From Alphaproteobacteria bacterium (GTDB lineage Bacteria; Pseudomonadota; Alphaproteobacteria; M2410): a DNA stretch of 52,046 bases. The notes under the pieces were generated by a model that worked only from the letters and a program-made list of their open reading frames with translations, was not told the origin of the DNA and made no database searches. Every line of letters starts with the position of its first letter. The first letter of the stretch is position 1. The DNA lies in the NCBI GenBank assembly GCA_006226415.1, contig SBGZ01000059.1, positions 1 through 52,046 on the forward strand, written 5' to 3'. Shown here piece after piece: positions 34,200 through 42,178 of the stretch. The position numbers and the translations under genes are program-made.

Positions 34200-35408
34200 T
34201 CAGTCTGTTACTTCTCGGCTTGTGCGGTCCCAGTAGCGCAGGACAACATCGGCTCTGTCGGTCGAAAGTGTGTCATGAATAATGGCGGCCGTGTCATTTG
34301 CGAATTCGCGCTCATCCCAAGGCTGGCCCTTGAGTTCGCAGAGAATATGACGCAGTCGGAGAAACCCCGCCCGTCCAAAGTGGCACGCCTTGGCCAAAAC
34401 GGCCGCTGCCTCGCCGCCGGAATCGTCAAGAATTTGCGCGACAGTTTCTTCTTTGATACCGGCACCTTCCGACAATATTGAAAGAACCTTGTCATTGTCG
34501 CCATTTTGCAGCGCGCTCAAGGCGGCTTCCACATCTTCTCTTGGCAATCTTTCAGGCTTCAAGATCATCCGAGCGGCAAAGGATGATGGTCCTCCCTTGT
34601 CTCTCAGCGCCAGCAGGAAGTCTTCTGGTATGATTTCCCGGATGGTCTCCCGTTGGCAAGAGAAGCGCTCGATAATACGCTTGCGCTCCTTTGAGCGACA
34701 CCACCAAAAAACAAGATGCGCAATGTCGGCGGGGAAGGTCTCTCGCTCAATCAAGAGATCCAGAAGAGACGGGTCTGTCAGGCTCCTTTGGGACAACAAC
34801 ACATAGGACTGACGGGAAATCTGGCTCGACAAATTGCCCAGCAAATGACGCAGAGCCGCTTCGGAGCCATGGGATACGATCGCCTCGCAGACGGTCGTAG
34901 GCAGATTTTCACGTCTGGCGACCGCGACCTGATGTGCTTCAGATTTGTTTTTAACAACAGCAATCAAATCAGGATCTGCAAATTTCATGGTTGATCTCAA
35001 GAGAGGAAGCGCGACCTCTTCGTCTGAGAGTAGCAAGGCCTTGATGAGAGCCGGCGGCGTCGCGTGTTGTGCAATCAGCCGCTCGGACAAGCTGACCAAT
35101 ATCTCCTTCGACACTAATTTGGTGATGCGATGGGCTACATCATCTATCAAGGCCCGCTCTTGTGGCGGCATCTTTTCCGACGGCTGAACCAAAAGATCGG
35201 AAAGTCGCGAAAGGAAGAAGCTCAACTGCTCTTCATCCGTCATATCCTTGGCCTTGAGACCTTCGAGCTGGGTGACCTGCATTTTTTCCCAGGCAGTCGG
35301 CTCACGGGTGACAGGTTTTGTCTCGGTGCGCTTTTTGCCAAAAGTACCACGCTCTGCCGATTGGGCGGCGAGTTTAATCACTTCACTGTTGTGTAGAACT
35401 CGAGACAA
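34200..35408 (-). CDS. DUF2336 protein (third of three)
   Basis: A 402-residue helical protein with basic N-terminal tail (about residues 20-35) and a DUF2336 repeat region from about residue 80, including LRSTMKFADPDLIAVV and VAVARRENLPTTVCEAIV. It is a paralogue of the two other DUF2336 products; identity to them is low by eye. The start is unusual: TTG 35408 is the first codon of the frame and has AGGGAAAG at eight bases; a GTG within the first ten codons is an alternative, so the N-terminus is uncertain. It is the first gene of a two-gene unit read toward 33001. Function unknown. Confidence 0.7.
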   Translation of the reverse strand: MSRVLHNSEVIKLAAQSAERGTFGKKRTETKPVTREPTAWEKMQVTQLEGLKAKDMTDEEQLSFFLSRLSDLLVQPSEKMPPQERALIDDVAHRITKLVSKEILVSLSERLIAQHATPPALIKALLLSDEEVALPLLRSTMKFADPDLIAVVKNKSEAHQVAVARRENLPTTVCEAIVSHGSEAALRHLLGNLSSQISRQSYVLLSQRSLTDPSLLDLLIERETFPADIAHLVFWWCRSKERKRIIERFSCQRETIREIIPEDFLLALRDKGGPSSFAARMILKPERLPREDVEAALSALQNGDNDKVLSILSEGAGIKEETVAQILDDSGGEAAAVLAKACHFGRAGFLRLRHILCELKGQPWDEREFANDTAAIIHDTLSTDRADVVLRYWDRTSREVTD

Positions 35409-35582
35409 GCTGCGTTCTTTCCCTAATTTTTCCCGTTTACCCTGAGGACCCCCGTTTCTCTGACCCCTTTATGGCAGCATTTGGTTATTTTTAACTTGAT
35501 GGCGGCCCGCGAATTTTATCGGTATTGAGGTCTGGGCGGCGAAGGCCTTTGGCGTGAATTTTCTCAGATTTCAGCCGTTTTT

Positions 35583-35596
35583 GGATGAAATCATCC
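35583..35596. promoter_or_regulatory. Inverted repeat in the DUF2336/lipoprotein divergent gap
   Basis: GGATGA (35583-35588) and TCATCC (35591-35596) are perfect complements with a two-base centre, a typical operator geometry. They lie in the 257-base gap between two divergent genes, just before a TTGACG (35616-35621) that could be a -35 element toward 35666. Confidence 0.4.
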
Positions 35597-35665
35597 GGTA
35601 AATTCGATAGTGTGCTTGACGAATGGCGTTAGACTTCTGCCCCCCCTTTGAGTTTGGAGACATAA

Positions 35666-35968
35666 ATGCGAAAGAGCCTGACCCTTGTGAGCTTATTGAC
35701 CCTGGCTGGCCTTAGCATTGCCGGCTGCGTAAAACCGATCGATCCTTCGATCCTGGAATCGCCATCCTATAGCGAAGGTTATTCGCACGGCTGCTCTACG
35801 GCCCACGAAAGACAAAACGGATTTGGTTCGCCGGTGGTGCGCGACGAAGTTTTGTTTGAAACAGATGAGGCCTATCAAGTCGGTTGGAAGCAGGGCTTTG
35901 GCGCTTGCGGCGGGACCTCGGCTGACCCACGCCACTACAATGATGACCAGTGGTATTCTAACGACTAG
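35666..35968 (+). CDS. Small lipoprotein of unknown function
   Basis: A 100-residue protein with a signal peptide and lipobox LSIAGC (Cys21), then about 75 residues of soluble sequence rich in S, G, Y, D and with two cysteines (SHGCSTAH and GACGGTS). The mature part looks compact and could form a disulfide; I do not recognise the family. The start ATG 35666 follows GGAGAC. Its stop TAG shares CTAG with the stop of the convergent antiporter gene. Confidence 0.7.
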   Translation: MRKSLTLVSLLTLAGLSIAGCVKPIDPSILESPSYSEGYSHGCSTAHERQNGFGSPVVRDEVLFETDEAYQVGWKQGFGACGGTSADPRHYNDDQWYSND

Positions 35969-38445
35969 GCATTGCGTCTGTCCTCGCGGGCCTGCAACCG
36001 CTCGGCAACCTTGGCTTCAATCTGGCTCTTCAGCTCCGGCAGATTGCGGATAAGCCGCTGGAAGTCGCGGCGATCCAGAACCAACAGGTGACAGAAGCCA
36101 TCGACGACCACATCGGCGTTGCGCGGCTGGTCCGTCATTAGAGCCATCTCACCAACAAAGTCGCCCTTGGTAAGCCTTATCGGGCCGCTAGGCAAATGCA
36201 CCTGCACAGCCCCGGAGGCAATGAAGAACATCTTTCGACCGGTTTTGCCCTCGGCAATGATCCGCTCGCCCGGCAGGCCAAGACGCGGACGCAATTGGCG
36301 CGCCACTTTCGAAAGCGTCGCCTCATCGAGCTCAGAAAAGGCCGGAACCGCAGCCAGCATACGCGAGAGCTCCAATCCCAGGTTCAGGGAGGGACGGACT
36401 TCCAGCGCCTTGTGCCGTGCGCGGCGCTCACGTTCCAGTTCCTCATAAACCTCCGGCGAGATCACCGATTGCGCCAGCTGCCTGTGATACTGGCTTTCCT
36501 CGAAACCTAATGCGGCGCGGTCCAGGTATCTCTGATAAAGGGCGTGGGCAAAATCCGGGAACTGCAGTTCGACGGCCTCTAAGGCCCCAATCAAGGTTGC
36601 CAACCGCACTTCCAGGGCCTGACAGATATCAAGGACCGGATTCTCGCCGATCAGCTCTTGAATGGTTGAGTTGGAAAACCCCAAGAGTTCACGAATGGCG
36701 ATTTCTTCCATCAGCAAAGCTTCAAATCGTTCTGCTAATAATCTTGATAGCTCTACTTCCATGCCAAACCTGCGTTGGACCCAAAGAGCTAATCGCAATG
36801 GCCAACGCCAACGCAGCCCCGCGATTGCGGCCTTTTGATAGCCTTCGACACCGCTCGATATGGCCCCATCGATCATGCGCCCTGAATGGGCGATCAGAAT
36901 TTGGAGAATGCGCCGACTGACCAGCCCCTTCTGCAAATATTCGAAATAGATTTCATTCTCTCTTGATGCGACCGCCAGCACGGCAACCTGCAACCGATCT
37001 TTGTCACTCATCTGCGGCGCGGCACTGTCCTCCGGAACCGGTTCGGGCAATATGGAAGCACTGAGCGTGCGGTCGCTCCTTTCAAGATCCAGCTCCCTGG
37101 CGATTTGAGCCACCTGATCCTTTACCCGCCGCTGAGAAACTTCCAAAACGCGCGCCTTGATGCGTTGTTCGCTGGGGGTGAGCATATCCATCCGCAAAAA
37201 GCGCATCAGCGTGCGCAAAGTGGGAGCCTGTACCAACAGTGTCGCCAGGACATAACCTGTGGCACTCACCAAAATGAACCGCCCTATTTCTGTAGGGATC
37301 AGCGGGCTTTCGCTGACGGCCAAAGCAAGAGCGATTGTCACCGCCCCGCGCAGCCCGCCCCAAAGGATCACTTTCTTGTAGTCGCCTGGCACCGGCTCGG
37401 CGATGCCTGTTGCTGTGAGCAAGGGCATGAGCCCATAAAGGCCGATATATCGCGCGATGAGAGTCGCCAGGAATGTCACCAGGACAATGGCCAGATCGCC
37501 GGGCTGATAAGCCAGAAAGGCCTGGGGCACAATCATGGCGGCCAAAACGAAAATCAAAGAGGTTGCCCAAAAATCCAACAGGCGCCATGTGCCTGACAAA
37601 AGATCCCACGCCCCCGGCGACAAGCTGGTGCGGCCAAAGCTCGCAAAGGTCATGGAGGCACTGACAACGGCGATGACACCGGACACACCGAAGTTCGCCT
37701 CAGCGACATAGAAGGTGATATATGCAAGTGCCACTGACAAGGTGACCTCCGCCAGGACCGCGTCCCGCATGCCGGCGATGGCCACCGTAAAGCCTCTTGC
37801 GAAAATATAACCCACCAGTCCACCGCCGATCAGACCTTTGAGGAAGGTATAAATCCCCTCGCCTAAACTTGGTGAGCTCGTGCCCGCGATCATGGAAAAC
37901 AAGACTGAAAAGAAGGCGATGGCGGCAGCATCATTGAAAAGGCTCTCACCTTCGACCAACACCAGAAGGCGCTTAGGCGCACCAAGGTCTCGAAAGATCG
38001 CCAGGACCGCAGCGGAATCGGTCGTCGCAACAATGGCCCCCAGCAGAAGGCATACAACAAGCGATACATCGCTTACGAGGCTCACCGCCAGGCCTACGAC
38101 AATTGTGCAGATGAGGACAGCGACCACCGCCAGAATGATAACAGGGCCGATTTCGTCCATCAGGCGGCGCAGGTCAATGCCCAGTCCCGCAGCAAAAAGC
38201 AAGGGCGGCAGAAATACATAGAGATAGCCGTCAGACGGCAAACGCAAGTATTCCATGGCGCGCAAGACATTGCCGGGCATTTGCGCGGAGCCGCCTACCG
38301 CGATGAGAATTGACCCTAAAAAGATTCCAAACAAAGCCAAGGCGACCGTATGCGGCAGGTTAAACATCCGCGCAATGGGCAATAGCACGGAAAAGGCCGC
38401 CAATAAGCAAGCCACACCAAAAACTATGGTCGCGATGTCCGTCAT
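35965..38445 (-). CDS. CPA1 Na+/H+ antiporter with C-terminal cyclic-nucleotide domain
   Basis: An 826-residue protein in two parts. Residues 1-430 carry about twelve membrane segments with the antiporter motifs TTDSAAVLAIFRDLG and VEGESLFNDAAAIAFF, as in CPA1 exchangers. The middle is a long helical cytoplasmic region (about 430-685). The last 140 residues form a CRP-like cyclic nucleotide-binding domain: KMFFIASGAVQVHLPSG, then GDFVGEMALMTDQPRNADV, which keeps the glutamate and arginine that contact cyclic nucleotides. Ion exchange may therefore be controlled by cAMP or cGMP; plant and some bacterial antiporters have the same fusion. AGGGCGAC supports ATG 38445. Confidence 0.88.
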   Translation of the reverse strand: MTDIATIVFGVACLLAAFSVLLPIARMFNLPHTVALALFGIFLGSILIAVGGSAQMPGNVLRAMEYLRLPSDGYLYVFLPPLLFAAGLGIDLRRLMDEIGPVIILAVVAVLICTIVVGLAVSLVSDVSLVVCLLLGAIVATTDSAAVLAIFRDLGAPKRLLVLVEGESLFNDAAAIAFFSVLFSMIAGTSSPSLGEGIYTFLKGLIGGGLVGYIFARGFTVAIAGMRDAVLAEVTLSVALAYITFYVAEANFGVSGVIAVVSASMTFASFGRTSLSPGAWDLLSGTWRLLDFWATSLIFVLAAMIVPQAFLAYQPGDLAIVLVTFLATLIARYIGLYGLMPLLTATGIAEPVPGDYKKVILWGGLRGAVTIALALAVSESPLIPTEIGRFILVSATGYVLATLLVQAPTLRTLMRFLRMDMLTPSEQRIKARVLEVSQRRVKDQVAQIARELDLERSDRTLSASILPEPVPEDSAAPQMSDKDRLQVAVLAVASRENEIYFEYLQKGLVSRRILQILIAHSGRMIDGAISSGVEGYQKAAIAGLRWRWPLRLALWVQRRFGMEVELSRLLAERFEALLMEEIAIRELLGFSNSTIQELIGENPVLDICQALEVRLATLIGALEAVELQFPDFAHALYQRYLDRAALGFEESQYHRQLAQSVISPEVYEELERERRARHKALEVRPSLNLGLELSRMLAAVPAFSELDEATLSKVARQLRPRLGLPGERIIAEGKTGRKMFFIASGAVQVHLPSGPIRLTKGDFVGEMALMTDQPRNADVVVDGFCHLLVLDRRDFQRLIRNLPELKSQIEAKVAERLQAREDRRNA

Positions 38446-38575
38446 GTCGCCCTATCGCTTGGAAGGTCCTGTTGAAGTGTACTGTCAGTTGGTAGTTTAA
38501 GCGATTCCACAATGAGTTTCGGCTTTGTATTCGGCGGCGCAACACCTATAACGGGAGCGGCTGAGAATTATTCGA

Positions 38576-39850
38576 ATGGGGATGGGATCTCTCTTGGCGG
38601 AAGATCAAAAATCGCAGAAATCTGCCCCAAACCGCAACCTTGTGCCCTATTTCAGCTCTCATGCGGGCTGGTATGGCGCCCTGGGCCTTCAGATGGTTTT
38701 GTTTCCCTATCTGGCGGCCGTTTATCTCCATATGCCCGCGCGTTATATCGGCTTTGCCCAGTTGGCACTTATGGGCCCCGGCCTTCTGTTTATGCTGCCC
38801 GGCGGCACGATTGCCGACCAGATTGACGAGCGCAAACATCTGATCCGAATGCATTTGTTTGCCTCTCTGCCCCCATTTCTGATGGCGGGCTTTTTGTTTG
38901 CGGACCGCCTGACTTATGAAGTTCTGCTTCTCTACGCCTTCGCGACCGGTACCTGCACGGCGATCGCCACGCCCGCGCGAGATGCCCTGCTCAATCACAT
39001 TGTGGCGCGCGAGCAGATCCCTCGCGCGGTGGCGGGGGCGACCATTACGCAGTTTGCTTCTCAAATGGCTGGAATGGCGCTTGCCGGATTTGCCGGACAG
39101 CTGGGCCCCGGACCCTTTGTCACGGCCCATGCGCTGAGCATGCTATCGGGGGCCTTCCTGATTTCGCGCATCTCTTCAACCAACAGCAAACCCTCGCGCC
39201 TTGGTGTGCGATCAGCCTTCACCCGGCAGTTTCGAGATATCTCTGATGCCCTTCGAGAGATCGCCGCGTCATCTGTGATGTGGCCGGTTCTTTTGTGCAA
39301 CCTTGCGGTTGGTATTTGTTTCGTCGGTGTTTTTCTCGTCGTCGTTCCGGTAACGGTTCGCGATATTTATCATGGTGGGTCCGCGCAGATTACAGCGCTC
39401 AATGTCGCTTTTTGGCTTGGCGCCAGCCTGTCCTCTATTTTCATTATGCGCCGAGGAGGTGTGCAGCGACGCGGTAAGGTCATCATGATCTGCCTCATAG
39501 TTGGGACGGCTCTGCTTGCCGCGATGGCGGTTCACATGCCGTTCATTTTCCTGATGACTCTGATGGTGTTCTGGGGGTGCGGGGGCGGCGCCGTTTTGAC
39601 GCTAGGCCGCACAATCATTCAGGAGGCTGCACCCGCCAGCCATCGGTCGCGGATCATGGCGGCCTATCAAATGGGATTTATGGGCGGCGGCCCCATTGGC
39701 GCGCTGATTATCGGCTTTCTGATTGACGGCTATGACGCCAAAATCGCCGTGCTCTTCCCCGCTGGCGCCATGAGCCTCTTTTTGTTGCTCATCGCCCTGG
39801 CGTCCCCTCTCTGGCGGATTGAAGCCCAACATTGTTCGACGGCAACATAG
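38576..39850 (+). CDS. MFS transporter (first of tandem pair)
   Basis: A 424-residue integral membrane protein with twelve predicted segments. The loop GTIADQIDERKHLIRMH is an MFS motif A variant. It resembles drug or siderophore exporters of the EntS-like group, but substrate is unknown. The stretch VPVTVRDIYHGGSAQI matches LPLMVRDIYHGGALEF of the next gene, showing that the two are paralogues. ATG 38576 has no clear ribosome-binding site; ATG 38582 is the alternative. It is divergent from the CPA1 antiporter across a 130-base gap and followed 52 bases later by its paralogue, so the pair may form one operon. Confidence 0.85.
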   Translation: MGMGSLLAEDQKSQKSAPNRNLVPYFSSHAGWYGALGLQMVLFPYLAAVYLHMPARYIGFAQLALMGPGLLFMLPGGTIADQIDERKHLIRMHLFASLPPFLMAGFLFADRLTYEVLLLYAFATGTCTAIATPARDALLNHIVAREQIPRAVAGATITQFASQMAGMALAGFAGQLGPGPFVTAHALSMLSGAFLISRISSTNSKPSRLGVRSAFTRQFRDISDALREIAASSVMWPVLLCNLAVGICFVGVFLVVVPVTVRDIYHGGSAQITALNVAFWLGASLSSIFIMRRGGVQRRGKVIMICLIVGTALLAAMAVHMPFIFLMTLMVFWGCGGGAVLTLGRTIIQEAAPASHRSRIMAAYQMGFMGGGPIGALIIGFLIDGYDAKIAVLFPAGAMSLFLLLIALASPLWRIEAQHCSTAT

Positions 39851-39901
39851 AGCTCAGAATTGCATTTACAGGGGGTGGCAGCGCCGTAAGATGTCGCCCC
39901 A

Positions 39902-41164
39902 ATGGAACGCAAACACGCCTATAATCAATACCGCTGGTACATGTCCGGCCAGGGCTTTTATTTTTTCGCGGGCGGCATCGGATTTGTCCTCAAGCAATGG
40001 CTCATCGCCTTCTACCTGCATGAAACGCCACAGGTTCTCGGCCTTGCACAAATGGTGATGTCCCTGCCACAGCTGGTCTTCATTCTGATCGGCGGGCTCG
40101 CCGCAGACCGCCTTGAGCTGAGAACCCATCTTGTGCGCCTGCAGGTTCTCGCGGCTGTGTCCATGTCTCTCCTTTGTATTTTCCTGCTGTCGGGGGCGCT
40201 GTCTGTTTGGGCTGTTGTCAGTGTCGGCGTTCTGGATGCCATTATTGCCGCCTTTGCGCAGCCCGCGCGGGATTCGCTCCTAAACCGGGTGACCCAAGGG
40301 CTTGAAAAGCGCACGCTTCAGCAAACGGTGACCATTGCCAATATGCTGCAATTCGGCGCCCAAATTCTCGGCATGATGCTGTTTAATCTCGTACGGATTG
40401 TCGGACCGGTGCCGATTATTGTCATTCAGGCCGGGCTCGCTCTTTCGGCGGCCTATTCGACCACCAAGCTCGACCCCTCGCCACCGGAACACAAAGGCGA
40501 GAGCTCAGTCGGCGCTTTTATTCGGGACATTCGGGATGGGTTGAAGGAGAGCTTTTCTTCTCCTCTTATCCGACCGGTGATGATCTGGCTTTCTTCTTTC
40601 GGATTCATTTCCATGGGCGTTTATATGGTGGTGTTGCCGCTGATGGTCCGCGATATCTATCATGGCGGGGCGCTTGAATTTTCACTTATTCATGTCGGCT
40701 TTTTTGGCGGCGTGACCATTACCTCATACTTTTTGTCAAAGGTGGGACACTTCCGGTATCAGGGCCGGATGTTGCTTCTCGCTCAAACAGGGACCATCTC
40801 ATCTCTGCTGATCCTTGCCCTCAATCCGGAATTCCATGTTTTCATCGCGGCGATCTTTCTTTGGGGTGTTGCCGGGGCGCTCAGCATGTCCATGACACGC
40901 AGCATCGTGCAGCAGAATGCTCTCAGCACGCACCGCGCGCGCATTCTCTCGGTCTATCAGCTCGTGATGTTCGGGGGCTCGCCGGTTGGGGCCGCGCTGG
41001 CAGGCTATCTGGTGCGCGGCTATGGCATTCACAATGTTCTGGTGATGTCGGTATCCACTTCTGCCTTTTTCCTTATTAGCTTTGCCCTATTTTCCAGGCT
41101 CTGGCAGATGCAGACGCATGTGACGCGGATGTTGGAGGAGACCGAGGCCTCCTCCGGACCGTAG
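39902..41164 (+). CDS. MFS transporter (second of tandem pair)
   Basis: A 420-residue membrane protein with twelve predicted segments and motif A (LIGGLAADRLELRTHL). It shares the RDIYHGG loop and the overall plan of the preceding gene, so the pair arose by duplication. The N-terminus begins ERKHAYNQYRWYMSGQGFYF. The substrate is unknown. Its stop codon abuts the stop of the convergent enoyl-CoA hydratase gene with no spacer. If both transporters are subunits of one exporter, or alternatives for different substrates, cannot be told from sequence. Confidence 0.85.
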   Translation: MERKHAYNQYRWYMSGQGFYFFAGGIGFVLKQWLIAFYLHETPQVLGLAQMVMSLPQLVFILIGGLAADRLELRTHLVRLQVLAAVSMSLLCIFLLSGALSVWAVVSVGVLDAIIAAFAQPARDSLLNRVTQGLEKRTLQQTVTIANMLQFGAQILGMMLFNLVRIVGPVPIIVIQAGLALSAAYSTTKLDPSPPEHKGESSVGAFIRDIRDGLKESFSSPLIRPVMIWLSSFGFISMGVYMVVLPLMVRDIYHGGALEFSLIHVGFFGGVTITSYFLSKVGHFRYQGRMLLLAQTGTISSLLILALNPEFHVFIAAIFLWGVAGALSMSMTRSIVQQNALSTHRARILSVYQLVMFGGSPVGAALAGYLVRGYGIHNVLVMSVSTSAFFLISFALFSRLWQMQTHVTRMLEETEASSGP

Positions 41165-42034
41165 TTACTTATATTCCGGCTCTTCCCACCAGGGATAATA
41201 ACCCGGCATGTCCTCGCTCGGCTTTGATGTGAAGTTTGGCGGGCGCTTTTCGAGGAAGGATGTCACGCCTTCGGCCACATCGGCGCTCCGACCCAGCACG
41301 AAAATACCGCGGCTATCGACCTTGTGGGCCTCCATGGGGTGGTCGGCGCCTAGCATACGCCAGAGCATCTGGCGGATCAGGGCGACGGACACAGGCGATG
41401 TGTTCTCCACAATCTCGCGGGCGATCTCATAGGCGCGGTCTAAAAGCTGATCGTGGGGCACGATCTCCTTCACCAAGCCGCCTTTGAGTGCTTCATCCGC
41501 ATCAAAGACACGGCCCGAAAAAGTCCATTCCAGAGCCTGGGAAATGCCAACAATGCGCGGCAGGAACCAGGAGGAGCAAGCTTCGGGCACAATCCCCCGG
41601 CGTGAGAAGACAAAACCAAAGCGGGCCTTGTCGGAGGCCAGGCGGATGTCCATGGCCAGCTGCATGGTGGCGCCGATGCCGACCGCCGCCCCATTGACCG
41701 CTGCAATGACAGGCTTCTTGCAGTCAAATATCCGCAAGGTCACCCTGCCGCCACCATCGCGGACCCGCTGATCCGACAAACTGATCTCACCTTCGGCGAC
41801 ATCTTTACGGCTGAATGTCTCGCCGCCAGCCCCAAGGTCTGCCCCGGCGCAGAAGGCCCGGCCCTCTCCGGTGACCACCACAGCCCGGACGTCATCGTCG
41901 GCATCCACCGCATCAAAGGCGGTAATGAGATCGTCCATCATGGTCCGAGTAAAGGCATTCATCCGATCCGGACGGCTCAAGGTGATGGTCGCCACCTTGT
42001 CCTTCACCTCATATTTCAAGGTCTCAAAATCCAC
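41165..42034 (-). CDS. Enoyl-CoA hydratase/isomerase family (crotonase) protein
   Basis: A 289-residue crotonase-fold protein acting on acyl-CoA thioesters. The oxyanion-hole segments are AFCAGADLGAGG and NGAAVGIGATMQLAMD, and the later RRGIVPEACSSWFLP contains a glutamate at the second catalytic position, while the first glutamate position reads FSR. This pattern is common in isomerase or ring-hydrolase members rather than classical hydratase. It begins divergently from the acyl-CoA ligase gene over a shared 144-base control region, and the MaoC gene lies in the ligase operon, so the three probably act in one acyl-CoA degradation route. Substrate undefined. ATG 42034 is preceded by GGGAGGAAAC. 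Confidence 0.87.
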   Translation of the reverse strand: MDFETLKYEVKDKVATITLSRPDRMNAFTRTMMDDLITAFDAVDADDDVRAVVVTGEGRAFCAGADLGAGGETFSRKDVAEGEISLSDQRVRDGGGRVTLRIFDCKKPVIAAVNGAAVGIGATMQLAMDIRLASDKARFGFVFSRRGIVPEACSSWFLPRIVGISQALEWTFSGRVFDADEALKGGLVKEIVPHDQLLDRAYEIAREIVENTSPVSVALIRQMLWRMLGADHPMEAHKVDSRGIFVLGRSADVAEGVTSFLEKRPPNFTSKPSEDMPGYYPWWEEPEYK

Positions 42035-42092
42035 AGTTTCCTCCCGTTTTTTATTTGATTGTTGGTTCTGTCACAGGCGAGCCGACAGCTAT

Positions 42093-42106
42093 TGACGGTC
42101 CCGTCA
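42093..42106. promoter_or_regulatory. Palindromic operator candidate over the acyl-CoA ligase promoter
   Basis: TGACGG (42093-42098) and CCGTCA (42101-42106) form a perfect palindrome with centre TC. It overlaps TTGACG (42092-42097), a plausible -35 element whose weak partner is TACTCT (42114-42119). Such overlap is typical of repression by TetR- or GntR-type regulators responding to acyl-CoA. It lies between two divergent acyl-CoA genes. Confidence 0.5.
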
Positions 42107-42178
42107 GAGCAGGTACTCTGGCCACTCAGAAAAACGAGTTTTGCCGGGAAAGGCAACCGCTTTCAGGGAGGAAATCGC

